The notes: generated from the sequence alone by a model not told the origin. 64,000 bases of DNA from Lachancea dasiensis (GCA_900074725.1 LT598457.1:372001-436000); one strand, 5' to 3'; positions 18,325 to 29,285 are shown, counted from the stretch's first letter. A program made the numbers and translations.

Positions 18325-20460
18325 ATGCATCAATCGCAGCTCTCGATCAACTCGGTCCAATCGCTGATTGAGCCCACGACTCCGCCTCTGGGCCAAATGA
18401 ACAATCGTCAAAACCACCAGCGAACCCACTCGCTCGATCTCTCGGGTTTCAACCAGTTCATCCAGGGTGGGTCTCCCGGAATGACCCTGGCGCTGTCCCC
18501 GGACACCCCGCCTGTCGGCTCCGCTCTGCCTGGATCTGGTGGGATGGGCCCCACCGGATCAATTGCCATGTCAGGCGCGTTCCGGCCGCATCTCAAGTCC
18601 CTGCCTCTGATCAACGAGCTGGAGGCCGGCTTGCCGGTCACAGCTCCATATGCGGGCCACGAGTCGCGGCTGTCCTCGGGATCGAAACGTACCGTGAGCG
18701 AGGCCACGACTTCGCCCTGTGCTGCTTCGAACTCGCACTCGCAGTCCAACTCTGTTGCTTCCTCGGACTTGAATTGGACCCCATTGGAGGATTTAGACTA
18801 CGTCAAACTTGCCACTGACCAGTTTGGGTGTCGCTTTCTCCAAAAAAAGCTCGAGACGCCGCAAGAATGCTGCGTGGTCAGAGACCTTATGTACCAGCAG
18901 ATCAGTCCCTTCTTCCTCGACTTGATCATGGACCCCTTCGGAAACTACTTGGTGCAGAAGCTTTGCGACTCCCTCACCACAGATCAAAAGACTCAGTTGA
19001 TCGAGTCGATCTACCCACATGTTTTCCAAATCTCCATAAACCAGTACGGTACTCGGTCATTACAAAAAATTATAGACACGGTCGACACCGAAGCTCAGAT
19101 TGACATGATCATTTCTGGCTTTGGCCAAAAGCATACCTCTATCGACCAAGTTGTTGTCTTGATCAACGACCTCAATGGGAATCATGTCGTCCAAAAATGT
19201 ATCTTCAAGTTTCCTCCTACAAAATTTGATTTTATTATCGATGCCATAGTGGACCAGAACAACATTGTCAAGATATCCACTCACAAGCATGGCTGTTGCG
19301 TTTTACAAAAATTGTTGAGCGTCTGTACTCTACAACAAATTTTCAAGATTTCTGTTAAGATCATTCAATTCTTGCGCAGCTTGATCAACGATCAGTTCGG
19401 CAATTATATCATTCAGTTCCTGCTAGACATAAGGGAACTTGATTTCTATTTGTTAGATGAAATTTTTGATAAATTATCCGCTGAACTATGCCAACTCTCT
19501 TGCTCTAAGTTCTCATCCAACGTGGTTGAAAAATTCATCAAAAAACTCTTCACAATACTGAAAGGGGCAATGACACCGGCTTCAGGCAAAAATAAACCAA
19601 TCCCCGAAGATGTGGTAATGGTAGCTATGCGAATTTTGCTTTCTGTGATAGATCTTTTCACCGCAAACTTGAATCCCTTGATAAGAGACAATTATGGGAA
19701 CTATGCTTTACAGACTGTTTTGAACGTGAAAAACTACACTAAACTACTGCAATATCCAAGTAACACTTATGTGCATACATCTGCTACTATGCTAAACTTT
19801 AGTCGTGAATTCACGCTAAGGATCGGTAACTTGGTTATCTTGACTAAAGAACTGTTGCCAAGTATCAAAACAACTTCATATGCCAAAAAAATCAAACTCA
19901 AGGTCAAGGCATATGCAGAACTGACGGGACTAGTTTTTAATGAGCCGGCTCAGGTCAAAAATGCCATTTCAACTGGTTCGCACCAACCTGGTCATATCAA
20001 ACAACATGCCCGCCATTACTCATTGCCTGCCAATGCATATCGTCATCGCCGGAACAGTAGCAGTCTTTCAACGTCCTCAGGATATTCTGTGTTTCCTCAA
20101 CCCCATCAAATGATGTCCCTCCCACAGGATAATGTTCATACAGATGCCTCGCAAGCTTTCCTTCACAGCCACTTAAATGCTGTTCCAGGTACCGACTTCT
20201 ACTCTGTGCAACAGAGACCCTCAGCTGTCGGGCAAAACCACTTCCAGGAGCCCTCCCGGCCGGTTGAGAACCCATTACTTAATGTTTCCAATGTTATGTC
20301 CGCGAACAATCTTGCATATAACGATCCGCGATTGATGCAGAGAACAGAAGCACAAGAGAATTTCTTTCATAGCGGTAACTCACTCAGTGCAGAATCTTTC
20401 GAAAATCGTTACGCTGGTGGTAACCAGAATAATATCAACTACGATAGCTTTTACTACTGA
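18325..20460 (+). CDS. MPT5: PUF-family RNA-binding repressor Mpt5/Puf5
   Basis: 711 residues from this ATG (S. cerevisiae Mpt5 has 859). The start region SQLSINSVQSLIEPTTPP and HSLDLSGFNQFI match Mpt5. Eight PUF repeats run from about residue 157 to 500, with recognition triads CR..Q (169-173), NY..Q (207-211), TR..Q (243-247), NH..Q (286-290), CC..Q (324-328), NY..Q (360-364), SN..E (398-402) and NY..Q (459-463). Repeats 5-8 fit the UGUA core. The C-terminus is Asn/Ser/His-rich. Mpt5 binds 3' UTRs such as HO and recruits Ccr4-Not. S. cerevisiae MPT5 has a 5' intron and about 30 more N-terminal residues. A spliced first exon could exist here but was not found. YGL178W synteny fits. Confidence 0.93.
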   Translation: MHQSQLSINSVQSLIEPTTPPLGQMNNRQNHQRTHSLDLSGFNQFIQGGSPGMTLALSPDTPPVGSALPGSGGMGPTGSIAMSGAFRPHLKSLPLINELEAGLPVTAPYAGHESRLSSGSKRTVSEATTSPCAASNSHSQSNSVASSDLNWTPLEDLDYVKLATDQFGCRFLQKKLETPQECCVVRDLMYQQISPFFLDLIMDPFGNYLVQKLCDSLTTDQKTQLIESIYPHVFQISINQYGTRSLQKIIDTVDTEAQIDMIISGFGQKHTSIDQVVVLINDLNGNHVVQKCIFKFPPTKFDFIIDAIVDQNNIVKISTHKHGCCVLQKLLSVCTLQQIFKISVKIIQFLRSLINDQFGNYIIQFLLDIRELDFYLLDEIFDKLSAELCQLSCSKFSSNVVEKFIKKLFTILKGAMTPASGKNKPIPEDVVMVAMRILLSVIDLFTANLNPLIRDNYGNYALQTVLNVKNYTKLLQYPSNTYVHTSATMLNFSREFTLRIGNLVILTKELLPSIKTTSYAKKIKLKVKAYAELTGLVFNEPAQVKNAISTGSHQPGHIKQHARHYSLPANAYRHRRNSSSLSTSSGYSVFPQPHQMMSLPQDNVHTDASQAFLHSHLNAVPGTDFYSVQQRPSAVGQNHFQEPSRPVENPLLNVSNVMSANNLAYNDPRLMQRTEAQENFFHSGNSLSAESFENRYAGGNQNNINYDSFYY

Positions 20461-21335
20461 ATTTTTTGACAACTTCTATTTCTGTTGATATTGGCGAATG
20501 CTATAAAACGTCACACTGCATTTTCGAGCACATTACCCATCTAGTCATGATTATTGACATTGTACTAATTCAAAGCCCACAAACAATCAAGTAAACCAAT
20601 TAGAATCGGTATCCAAATCAAAATTACGAAAAAAGAAAAAAAAAGACTCTCCGCGCTACACGATATGTTTAAGTGTACTTATAACTTTTAGTACAATGAA
20701 CCGCGCCATAGAGGCAAAGCACTCCGTCCATATCTTCAACGCTCGTTTACAAAATTCTCCCTTTTTTCAAAAGATCATTTATGAAACCTTCGCTTACCAC
20801 AAATTCTGTTAAACTTGTCGACATGCAAACTCAACACTCCCGAATATCTCAAGTAACACTCAATATTTTTGAAGAGTATTTCGGGTTTCCCACGTTTGTT
20901 CAATTTCATCAAACTACGGAAAACCTTTTTAGCATTTATGATATACAGTTAGTTTATTGCAAAATGAATACAAGCATTCAGTTTGTTTACATTCAACCAC
21001 ACGAGCATCTCATTCATTATCGCCAAGTGACATAATGATAGGTTCATGCTTTGCCATAAAAATGCCGTTTGCCAAGACTGCACTCTACTATACCATGTAG
21101 TTGTCAAGTGGCCAGTCTTTCTGCTACAAAATTCTATTTTATCGCATATCTGGTATATAGTGATCGCTGGAGAGGTCGAGGACACCTCTGTGAATCGAGT
21201 AGTAGTAGTTGTAATCGTGGCGCATGTTATTATTATAGTGAGTATCTAAAAGGTATTTGAGATTGGCAACCGCTATCAATCATCAAATTTCAGCAGCAAC
21301 TCGTATACTGGGCGAATAAGAATTCCTTGCACAGA
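20461..21335. other. Convergent intergenic region MPT5-RSP5
   Basis: 875 bases between two 3' ends, long for a convergent spacer in this genome. An 84-codon frame starts with ATG at 20781 but lacks any recognisable feature. No tRNA found. Confidence 0.35.
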
Positions 21336-23747
21336 TTATTCTTGACCAAAACCAATAGTTTCCTCTACGGCAAGCGTGAGTTTCTGTTTCAACGACTCAT
21401 AATCATTGTATGGAGGAAGGTCAACCCTATTGAAACAAGTGTGAGATTTTGGCAGCTGTTGAACTTCACCAGCCTTTTCAATGGTAAATCTTCTAGGACC
21501 ATCGGACCCTTGCAAATCCTTGAAACCGTTGACAGGTATACGCGAAGTACCAGTCGTGAACTGTAACAAACGAGCTTTTTGTTCATTGTCCCATTCCGAA
21601 ATCGCTTTCCAGAACCACTTGATGGTTTCGTCTGATTCCTGATAACCACGATAATCTGTATGCTTCTTCCAGTCTTCAACATCGATTTCGGCAATACCAC
21701 CAATTAACAATTCTAACTCACGTTCATCGAAGACGTTAACCAAGTCTTCTGGTATCAGTTCATTGAATCCATCCATAAAAGCCTTGAATTGTTCTTGCAC
21801 GCGATTATAGATTTTCCACTGAGTAAACAATTCAACATATTCCTTCTTATTCTCGTCAGTTACTTCGATATTTCTACCGTCCGCTTTCAAGTCAACCGTT
21901 GTCAACTCGCCGAAACTTTCATCGTCGGCACTGAATGTGAGGTCTAGAATACCATCTATGCTGTTCTCCAAGATCCACTTGAGAGAATTGTGTACTTCCG
22001 CATCAACACCTTCCATATCTTGCAACACAACTTTTTTATGAAGCATCATCTTGTAAAGAGCTCCCACGAAAAAGGCATCCAGGAATCTTCTGTGGAAAAC
22101 GCCCAGCCCTACGACCCTTCCAATGAATTTGAAGTAATTTAAGTGTTCTGGATTGATACCACTCTTTGGGTTTATCTGAATAGTATAATTATCATGTGCC
22201 GAATATTCGAACAGACAATAAAATGGATTGAACATCTCGTGTGAAAGTAAGAAAAAGAACTCTCTTGACACTCCACCATAATCCAATCCTTCTTCTCCAT
22301 CAAACTTGATCATTAGACGTTTCTTCAAATCCTCTGGAGTTTGTCTCATAATCTCTTGATATGCGTCCTCGAAAATATTCTTTCTGCGAACCTTGATATG
22401 GCATTGCCCTGGTAAAATTCTGAGTGCTGGTTGCGATCTGAAATAGATGACTTTACGTCTGAAATCACGCTTGTACTGTGGTACATTTTGATCCAATGAG
22501 GATGGTAAACGTGGATCGTCCCAAGTAGTGGTTTTCGTATTGTGATCTACAAAGTAGACGCGAGCCGTATTGGTCAACCTCATTTCCCAACCAGAAGGTA
22601 AAGGTCCCAGTTGAGACACCGGTTGCTGTTGAATGGTGGTATTGGCAGGACCATAAGTACGAATATACTGCTGCCTGCGAGGATCAACCCAGGTGGTTGT
22701 TCTGGTGTTGTGATCCACGAAGTAGGCACGCCCTTCTGGAGTAAACCGTTGCTCCCATCCCGGAGGCAGCTCGCCTAATCCAGATGTCGTAGCACCTGTA
22801 GCCGCGAGAGCTGCTGCCGCGGCCCCATTAACAGTTGGAGTGGAAGAACTAACGTTACTTTGTACCGCAATCGAAGAGCCACTTTCAGAGTTACTTCCGC
22901 CAGGCAAAGTCCTCCCGCGATGCTGCCTGCGTTCAAGTTCAGTATTGGCATTTAACTGATCTCCACGTTCTGTTTCACTTTGCTCGAGCGTTGGCCTCTT
23001 CCAAGTTGTGGTGCGAGTATTATGGTCAACATAGTAGGTACGACCGAAGTTATCAGTTCTTCTCTCCCAGCCTGGTGGTAAACGTCCATATTGGTCTTCG
23101 AATGACGAATATTGTCTGGAGCCTGCAGAACTAGAGGGTGGGGCAGCAGTGGACGCTGCAGTTGTCGAACCACTCTGGAGAGTGTTAGCGACTGTTTGTG
23201 CTGGTGTTGCTGCAGCAGTAGTCGAAGAAGAGGGGCCAGAAAGATTCATGTTAGCAGTCGATGCCGTTAAATCGTTGACGGGACCATTTCCTGCCGTGGT
23301 AGCTGAGCCACGACTGGCAGAAGTGGCACTAGTCGTGGAGGACGTTGAAAGCACCAAAATTAATCGACCGCTGACAGCCATACCATCGTTAGAACGCTTT
23401 AAGTCCCGAGTGATAGTTTCCTCCCTGCGGGAGTTTCTGTTGACGGAGTCTTCGTCCAAATGTCCCAAGACGTCCCCGAGTCGCACGTTAACCACTCCCA
23501 GGAACCCTTGGTCCTTCTTCTTGAATTTTTTTTGGTCAAATACCTGAATAGTGAGAATCCCGTTTTCGTTAACCCCAGAAAAAGAGAATGTTTCGTTCCA
23601 GTAGGGATTCAGTGTCTTCCGCGCAGCCGCAGTCGACTTCGTTTGAGAACCGTCAATCGTCAGTACCGCAAAAGGATCTGGCGACCGAAATACATCTCTC
23701 TTGTACAGCGCTTCCGCTGCTACCAGCTTAATTGTCACCTTTGACAT
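21336..23747 (-). CDS. RSP5: NEDD4-family HECT ubiquitin ligase Rsp5
   Basis: 803 residues (S. cerevisiae 809). An N-terminal C2 lipid-binding domain (about 1-140) is followed by a Ser/Thr/Ala-rich linker and three WW domains, with starts [16 protein letters not shown] and LPSGWEMR and ends [14 protein letters not shown] and TTTWDDP. These bind PY motifs in adaptors and substrates. The HECT domain fills the C-terminal ~380 residues, with catalytic C771 in [14 protein letters not shown], 32 residues from the end exactly as C777 in S. cerevisiae. Rsp5 ubiquitinates membrane transporters for endocytosis and has roles in sorting, Pol II turnover and the Mga2/Spt23 pathway. Confidence 0.98.
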   Translation of the reverse strand: MSKVTIKLVAAEALYKRDVFRSPDPFAVLTIDGSQTKSTAAARKTLNPYWNETFSFSGVNENGILTIQVFDQKKFKKKDQGFLGVVNVRLGDVLGHLDEDSVNRNSRREETITRDLKRSNDGMAVSGRLILVLSTSSTTSATSASRGSATTAGNGPVNDLTASTANMNLSGPSSSTTAAATPAQTVANTLQSGSTTAASTAAPPSSSAGSRQYSSFEDQYGRLPPGWERRTDNFGRTYYVDHNTRTTTWKRPTLEQSETERGDQLNANTELERRQHRGRTLPGGSNSESGSSIAVQSNVSSSTPTVNGAAAAALAATGATTSGLGELPPGWEQRFTPEGRAYFVDHNTRTTTWVDPRRQQYIRTYGPANTTIQQQPVSQLGPLPSGWEMRLTNTARVYFVDHNTKTTTWDDPRLPSSLDQNVPQYKRDFRRKVIYFRSQPALRILPGQCHIKVRRKNIFEDAYQEIMRQTPEDLKKRLMIKFDGEEGLDYGGVSREFFFLLSHEMFNPFYCLFEYSAHDNYTIQINPKSGINPEHLNYFKFIGRVVGLGVFHRRFLDAFFVGALYKMMLHKKVVLQDMEGVDAEVHNSLKWILENSIDGILDLTFSADDESFGELTTVDLKADGRNIEVTDENKKEYVELFTQWKIYNRVQEQFKAFMDGFNELIPEDLVNVFDERELELLIGGIAEIDVEDWKKHTDYRGYQESDETIKWFWKAISEWDNEQKARLLQFTTGTSRIPVNGFKDLQGSDGPRRFTIEKAGEVQQLPKSHTCFNRVDLPPYNDYESLKQKLTLAVEETIGFGQE

Positions 23748-24405
23748 CTAGAAACAGGATCAGTAAGCTTTTAAGGATCTGCGCTATTATACAGCAAATG
23801 TGCTTTTCTTCGAGAAAGGACGGCGCTTCTCACCAACACTATCCAAGATCTCCCGAGCTTGCGAGCTGATTTAGTTTCTTACCCGAGTTCCGATGATGAG
23901 CTTTTGATCGGAACCTTGCAATTGGATTCTGGGCTCAGCTACTCCTAATATACCCCAAATATCGCAACAATCCCCAGCGGCAAACGATTGCACAGCTCCT
24001 GATTCTTGGTTAGCGCTCAAAATCTATCGTACTCCTACTCTTGACTCGAGCAGTTTATTGTGAAGGTACGGATTCCCACGACTTTCGATTGTGGTTCAGA
24101 AAAGCTACATGTTTGTCAATAAGACTCGGACAGGATTACAACTTGATTACTACTTAATTTTTCCTCTTTAGTACAACGTGATATACTCCCTGATTTTTTG
24201 CGGTGAATCTTAACTTGTAGTTATATCATTTAACACGTAAGTGTGGGATCAAGCGACTGGCACAGTTTAGGGGAAGTCGACGGTACCAGATACCAGATCT
24301 AAACTAGCTAAACTAGAGAGATGGGTACCGTCAAGGATAACATGCGGTAGTAACCTTTTCGTTTGTGAAAAGCGCCGACTTTTTTGAATAAAAAATTCAA
24401 CATCA
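23748..24405. other. RSP5 upstream region
   Basis: About 660 bases with the RSP5 promoter. A 9-bp inverted repeat GACGGTACC/GGTACCGTC lies at 24279-24287 and 24324-24332. No gene is seen. Confidence 0.4.
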
Positions 24406-24605
24406 TGTCATACTAGTACGAAGTGATACTGGCGACGTCAGTAAAACAAGAATGTGCGACAGTGCGGAGCGAATACCCAGCCGAGGAGAGGCAAGCGGCC
24501 CTATATAGTCCATCATGCACCCAGATCATTCTCTCCATAGTATTGTATGGAAACCACCTGTACTCCCCAGTCCGGGAACATAAATATTGCCAGAGACACA
24601 ATTAG
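24406..24605 (+). mobile_element. LTR-like relic, family II (5' end conserved)
   Basis: The first 44 bases, beginning TGTCA, closely match the minus strand at 49557-49514. The rest contains a TATA-like CCCTATATAG, as in promoters of yeast LTRs. The right end is a guess. It reads as an old solo-LTR remnant of a Ty-type element; which family cannot be said. Confidence 0.45.
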
Positions 24606-25186
24606 GAGCTCCTGTTTAAGGTTTAGATCTACTACTCAATGGTGAAAAGTACAGTTCACGTGTTCAAAAATAAACTGATTGGCCTCTTAAGCAAGTGTAC
24701 TACTTCAGATACTTACTGGCCTCTATATATCTCTTATTTGCTCGTCACGGTCCTTCTCATAAGCCGCTTTCTCACTCTTTGACGTACGGTTTTGTTGTTT
24801 TAACCGGGAGCTCGTCAATTTCCATGGTACACATCACCAGCGGACTTGTATCTTTTTAGGAGAGATTGCTAGAATAGTTCAAACAATTTTTCAGTTCGTG
24901 GGTCAGTGCAGCGAACCTGAGATATTGATAGAACAATGGCTCTTTCTCGGGTAAACTGCCAAGCTTTGAAGATTGGCACTGCACTTGAATAAGCAGCCTA
25001 ATGGTGGTACCAGTACGACGTAGCTAATGTCTTCAAAAAAGCCTAACGTTTTTTTTTTTTTTCGTGCTCTTCCCAAATATTTCATACAAAACCCTTCCTC
25101 ATCATATCAATTCTTGTGACTTCACTCTTCAAAAAAGTATCTACAACATTCCAAACGTTCTTAATAGAGGCGCTAGAGAAAACTAA
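24606..25186. other. Intergenic sequence between repeat relics
   Basis: About 580 bases with a long T-run near 25049-25063 and CACGTG near 24658. No RNA gene or coding region recognised. Confidence 0.35.
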
Positions 25187-25638
25187 TGAGGCGAATCTGA
25201 TTCACCAGTAGAAAGCTTACTAAATTTGCTTTGTAAGTCGACCATAGTCATTATAAGATGAGTAACTTGGGTCTAGGGAGTTCTATTTATATCTCCGTGA
25301 TTATTTCAGGCACTAGACTTGGTTCAGTTACCTGAACAAAGCCTGGTATTTATACAATTCTCACTGGGTAACTCTGATCAACATATTTATTAATCACCAA
25401 TTCTAGATCATTCTATTACCCAAGGATGACGGCTTCAATGCCGTACACTACCGATAACTTATCAATGGCCAATCCCATTGGACAATAGTTGTTCTCTTCG
25501 GTTTGTCTTAGCTTGTAGCTCTATTTGTATGGCCTCGGTTGTGTACTATCATTCTGTACCACTGTGTCACATATTTACTGACGCTGATTATGCGATTAGA
25601 CGCACATCACCATCAGTTTATTCACATTATTCCCAACA
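25187..25638 (+). mobile_element. LTR-like repeat, family I, solo copy
   Basis: A 452-bp unit beginning TGAGGCGAATC and ending TTCCCAACA (TG...CA ends). It is about 95 percent identical by my count to 48670-49122, so both are fairly young copies. No internal coding region of a retrotransposon adjoins it, so it looks like a solo LTR of a Ty-like element. Confidence 0.65.
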
Positions 25639-26176
25639 CTACTAATCTTGTGTGTCAAGCAGCTTTCGATGACTTCGAGCTACTGCCAATTCAAAAGTGT
25701 TGATAGCACTATATACGAAGGTCATTTCTTACTCAACTTTGTGAAGTACGTAGGCTACTCTACATAGACCGAACATCAAGCAATCTGCTAAACAAAGGTC
25801 CAATATGCCCTGGTACCCTGCACTCAATCTTCTTCCTAATATTTATAAACCTTCAGAGCTAACCCCTGGGGAGGATACGGACTTTTGTAGAGCTTTTCGT
25901 TAGATGTCAGTCCGCTAAGTATATGGCTGGTTAAGCTGGTTTGTTTACATTTTTTGAAAAATGTAAACAAACACCAGCGATCTACAAGAAACAAACACAG
26001 ACAGGTGGTCAGATCTTGTTTAACCCATTTGTTTGTGTTTAGCATGCCAGTGACCTGCCATACCCTGCCCCTTTCAAGCCGTCTATGTATATATAGAGGT
26101 TACACCGCAGCAGAATCGGACCTTCCAACGAGGTCCAACTCACCTCTGGGCTAGATTATCCAATTACTCCATTATC
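25639..26176 (+). other. DSE1 upstream region
   Basis: About 540 bases. It holds the Ace2/forkhead palindrome listed separately; otherwise no gene is visible. Confidence 0.45.
25926..25978 (+). promoter_or_regulatory. Palindromic Ace2/forkhead composite site upstream of DSE1
   Basis: Two GCTGG (25926-25930, 25935-25939) and one CCAGC (25974-25978) flank an inverted pair of TGTTTAC/GTAAACA forkhead cores (25942-25948 and 25963-25969). The arms at 25935-25954 and 25957-25978 are near-perfect inverted copies. Ace2/Swi5 recognise CCAGC and Fkh1/2 recognise GTAAACA. DSE1 is a known Ace2 target. Confidence 0.75.
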
Positions 26177-27814
26177 ATGACGTACTATACCCCTCCCAAT
26201 GTTTTCAGGCAACCGGCCATCACCAAGCGGAAGCACAATGAAAATCCGGCATTGAGACTAGGAACACACCGCAAATCCTGGCAAACAGACACCACTCGGT
26301 TGGAGTCTCCGCTCCTCAGAAAAGTTTCTGGAGACATGAATGACTATTACACAACGCAACAGCTCCACAGCGAATTCTGGACTTTACCACAAAATAACGA
26401 GGGATTCAACTATTTTTCGTCTCTCTCGAGCACCGATGGTGTAATATTAACCTCCAACATGAGATCCAAAGATAATCTACAGATGCTCACACTCAAAGCT
26501 GATCAAGAAAATGTCCATTTAGCAGAACTACAAACCATTTCTGTGCCAGGTGCGCCGATCACCACAGCAAGTCTATTTCCTAGCCATTACGCTGCTGCCA
26601 AACAGCCTCTCGAACATGATCGCATGTTATGCTCCGGTCATCAGGATGGGGTTGTAAACTTGATTTCAACTTCAGAAGCTGATGGAAATGCGAAAGTCAT
26701 AAAAAGGTTCAATCAAACGAAGTACCTCAAAGCGACGCAACCAGAGTCTATCGATTCTTGGCTCCAGAGTAAAAGATCGTCGCCCATCCGTCAAATTGAT
26801 GGCTGGAATGATAAAGGTTTTATTTCTATCATCAATGAGTCACTGTTCATTTACGACTTCAATCAACACAAGCTGCCTTTGTACCTCCAAAGTTTCACCG
26901 GGTTGGAGGCATTGCAGGTCAATACCAAGAATCCACATCTTCTGTCTCTTGTTGGCTCAAAGTTCGGCAGCAGCGGACTTTCTTTACTCGATCTACGGTG
27001 CGGTAGCAGATCTGGCGTCCTTTATAGCCCCGACACCAACAGGAATAGCATGAATAGCGTGTCGACTGCTTGCAGCTGGCTTGATGAGTATACAGTTGCC
27101 AACGCCATAGGGGACTCTGTCAAGGTCTGGGACATCAGATCAAGTGGTTCCAAATGTACAGTGAGGGGTCATAAGGGATCGATAAAATCTTTAAAGTTTC
27201 ATCAAGAATCTCAAAGGCTTTATACCTCTGATGATCAAAACTGTACTATTGCATGGGACTTGCGGGATATTTCGAACGTCTCAGAATGTCGTTTAGCGAC
27301 TGGCTTCCAAAGTATATGCGAAAACGAGATTTCTCAGGTTAAACAATGTGGTAATGTCGTTCTTTCCCCAGACACTTCAGCAAATTTTCGACCTTCGGAC
27401 AGCGCCGAATCTCGCGTTTCTGGATTCACTCTCTTAGACCTTCACTACGAGGGTTCCCTATTGACCTTGGACTCAAGGGAACTTGGGCTACACACAATTA
27501 AAAACGTTGAAAAGCCATTTGTACCACCAAGAAATCCACGCAGATTGCAACCCTCTCTTGAAACTAATATGTTGGAATCTGATAGTACCATGAATCAAGA
27601 GTCGATTATTTCCCAATCTGATAACATCTCCGAAACTACAGTTGATGTAGAAGAGTTCAGTACACCAGCAAAAAACGAAGTAGCTAGTCCCATTCTGATT
27701 CAGGACCATAATCACAAAGCACAGAGCACAAGTATCTATTCGCTGAAAGATTTCGATTTGAGTGGGTCGACTATATATAATGATCATATAATACACGAGG
27801 ACATCCTCTTGTAA
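26177..27814 (+). CDS. DSE1: Daughter-specific WD40 protein Dse1
   Basis: 545 residues (S. cerevisiae Dse1, YER124C, has 573). The N-terminus carries FRQPAITKRKHNENPALRLG and then a WD40-like beta-propeller; the clearest repeats are GHQDGVVNLIS near residue 155 and VRGHKGSIKSLKFH near 326-340, followed by TIAWDLRD. The C-terminal ~110 residues are Ser/Asn/Glu-rich. Dse1 is made only in daughter cells under Ace2 and takes part in cell-wall metabolism and separation. It is divergent from RSP5 and convergent with YCK3, matching YER125W-YER124C-YER123W. Confidence 0.88.
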   Translation: MTYYTPPNVFRQPAITKRKHNENPALRLGTHRKSWQTDTTRLESPLLRKVSGDMNDYYTTQQLHSEFWTLPQNNEGFNYFSSLSSTDGVILTSNMRSKDNLQMLTLKADQENVHLAELQTISVPGAPITTASLFPSHYAAAKQPLEHDRMLCSGHQDGVVNLISTSEADGNAKVIKRFNQTKYLKATQPESIDSWLQSKRSSPIRQIDGWNDKGFISIINESLFIYDFNQHKLPLYLQSFTGLEALQVNTKNPHLLSLVGSKFGSSGLSLLDLRCGSRSGVLYSPDTNRNSMNSVSTACSWLDEYTVANAIGDSVKVWDIRSSGSKCTVRGHKGSIKSLKFHQESQRLYTSDDQNCTIAWDLRDISNVSECRLATGFQSICENEISQVKQCGNVVLSPDTSANFRPSDSAESRVSGFTLLDLHYEGSLLTLDSRELGLHTIKNVEKPFVPPRNPRRLQPSLETNMLESDSTMNQESIISQSDNISETTVDVEEFSTPAKNEVASPILIQDHNHKAQSTSIYSLKDFDLSGSTIYNDHIIHEDILL

Positions 27815-28013
27815 ATGAAGAGAATTGTGGACAAGATAGCATGGCTTGAAGTTGCTAGTAAACTGAGTTAAGATGTGAAGTAGACGTGCTGGCAAAACTT
27901 GACTGGTTCAGATGTAGCCACGATCAACGCGGCTAGGTGCTTCGATGTAAATGGCCATTAAAACATGGTTAGTGAAATGAGTGAATATTAACGTTGGTGG
28001 CCTTAGGAGCCGG

Positions 28014-29285
28014 TTATACGCACCAGCAGCATAGTTTTCTGAAGCAGCTATGTTCCTCGAGAGAGTCACTTTCATTCTGCTGGGCATCTGAGAAATTTCC
28101 ATTCCGTGGACCCATGGAGTCATAGTTCTGCATTACGTTGCCGCTCTTGTCTCTCAAAGCCGCTTGGCTGGTCATTTGAGTCCGCAGCCGTTGTGCCTTA
28201 GAGTAAGAATCACGATGGACCCGTGGGCCAGCAGACTTACGTGCTGCCTGGGAGGTCTTGGGGGTCGGGTTTCCATATCCATGGAGATTAGCCCTTCTAT
28301 TAATACCAATATTCCACGATTGTCCATTGTTGAGATCTAACCAGTCATAGTGCTCGTCTTCTTCATAACCATTTTCTTTCAAGGCCCCAGTCATCAGAGA
28401 TATCAGGTACTCGTAATCAGGCTCTTCTTCGAATCGGAGCGACCGACAGTAGTTCAAATATGTAGCAAACTGGTGTGGTAGATCACGCTCCAACAAATCC
28501 TCTGGCCGGACTTTCTGCTTCGTCAAACCTATCTTTTCGTATTTTAATTTGGTGTTGGCAACTTTAAGACCTTGCCAGGGCAAGTATCCGCGCAAAAAGT
28601 AGAAAAATACGTGACCTAGCGACTCCAGGTCATCGCGACGCGATTGCTCGCGCCCAAAATGCGTGTTGATAGACATGTATCGAGCAGTGCCGCTTAGCGA
28701 CTTCCGCTCTTTGTACGGGATGTGTTGCTTGGTTTTGGGGTCCCGGAACTGCTTGGCCATCCCGAAATCCACCACGTACACCAGATTGGGATCGCCGTTG
28801 GCTGAAGCTGCACAACTCTTCACAAGTTGGCCGGTGGGCAGCTGCCGCTGGTATTGCGCCACGAGAAAGTTATCGGGCTTGATATCCCGATAGATCAAAT
28901 CCCGCTCGTGAATGGACTGCACTCGACGGATCATCTGCTTTGCCAGCATGCACGTTGTTTTCACCGAAAATCGCCTACCGCACCATTCAAACAGGTCTTC
29001 CAGGGACGGCCCCAGTAAGTCGATGACCAGCACATTGTGCACGCCCTCCTGGCCAAAGTAATACGCTCTGGGGATCCCTGACAGACCCGCGAGAATCTTA
29101 TATGCCCTGAACTCATCCCGCAGTTGCGGTGCTTCTGCTCTGCGGGGCTCGAACTTTATAGCAACAGGTCCAGAGTCCTGTCCCAGTACGTTTTCACCCT
29201 CGAATATCACGCCAAAGGACCCTTCTCCGATCTTCGGGCCCACTGCATAATGAATTCCCACAATGTGTTGTGATCGTCCGCTCAT
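28014..29285 (-). CDS. YCK3: Vacuolar casein kinase I isoform Yck3
   Basis: 423 residues (S. cerevisiae Yck3 has 524). The CK1 kinase domain spans about residues 13-300: KIGEGSFGVIFEG (18-30), K44 in VAIK, YRDIKPDNF with D134, and DFG with D173. A basic linker follows, and the protein ends in CFRKLCCWCV, a cysteine cluster fitting the palmitoylation signal that sends Yck3 through the AP-3 pathway to the vacuole. Yck3 phosphorylates the HOPS subunit Vps41 and other fusion factors. The tail is shorter than in S. cerevisiae. Confidence 0.95.
   Translation of the reverse strand: MSGRSQHIVGIHYAVGPKIGEGSFGVIFEGENVLGQDSGPVAIKFEPRRAEAPQLRDEFRAYKILAGLSGIPRAYYFGQEGVHNVLVIDLLGPSLEDLFEWCGRRFSVKTTCMLAKQMIRRVQSIHERDLIYRDIKPDNFLVAQYQRQLPTGQLVKSCAASANGDPNLVYVVDFGMAKQFRDPKTKQHIPYKERKSLSGTARYMSINTHFGREQSRRDDLESLGHVFFYFLRGYLPWQGLKVANTKLKYEKIGLTKQKVRPEDLLERDLPHQFATYLNYCRSLRFEEEPDYEYLISLMTGALKENGYEEDEHYDWLDLNNGQSWNIGINRRANLHGYGNPTPKTSQAARKSAGPRVHRDSYSKAQRLRTQMTSQAALRDKSGNVMQNYDSMGPRNGNFSDAQQNESDSLEEHSCFRKLCCWCV

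Noticed and set aside
20781-21035. 84-codon ATG frame in the MPT5-RSP5 convergent region
   Set aside because: No domain or recognisable similarity; AT-rich sequence commonly gives such frames. It remains a weak possibility because the spacer is long.
24279-24332. Inverted repeat GACGGTACC ... GGTACCGTC as a functional hairpin
   Set aside because: Nine-base arms with a 36-base loop and no nearby RNA gene; too weak to call a structure.
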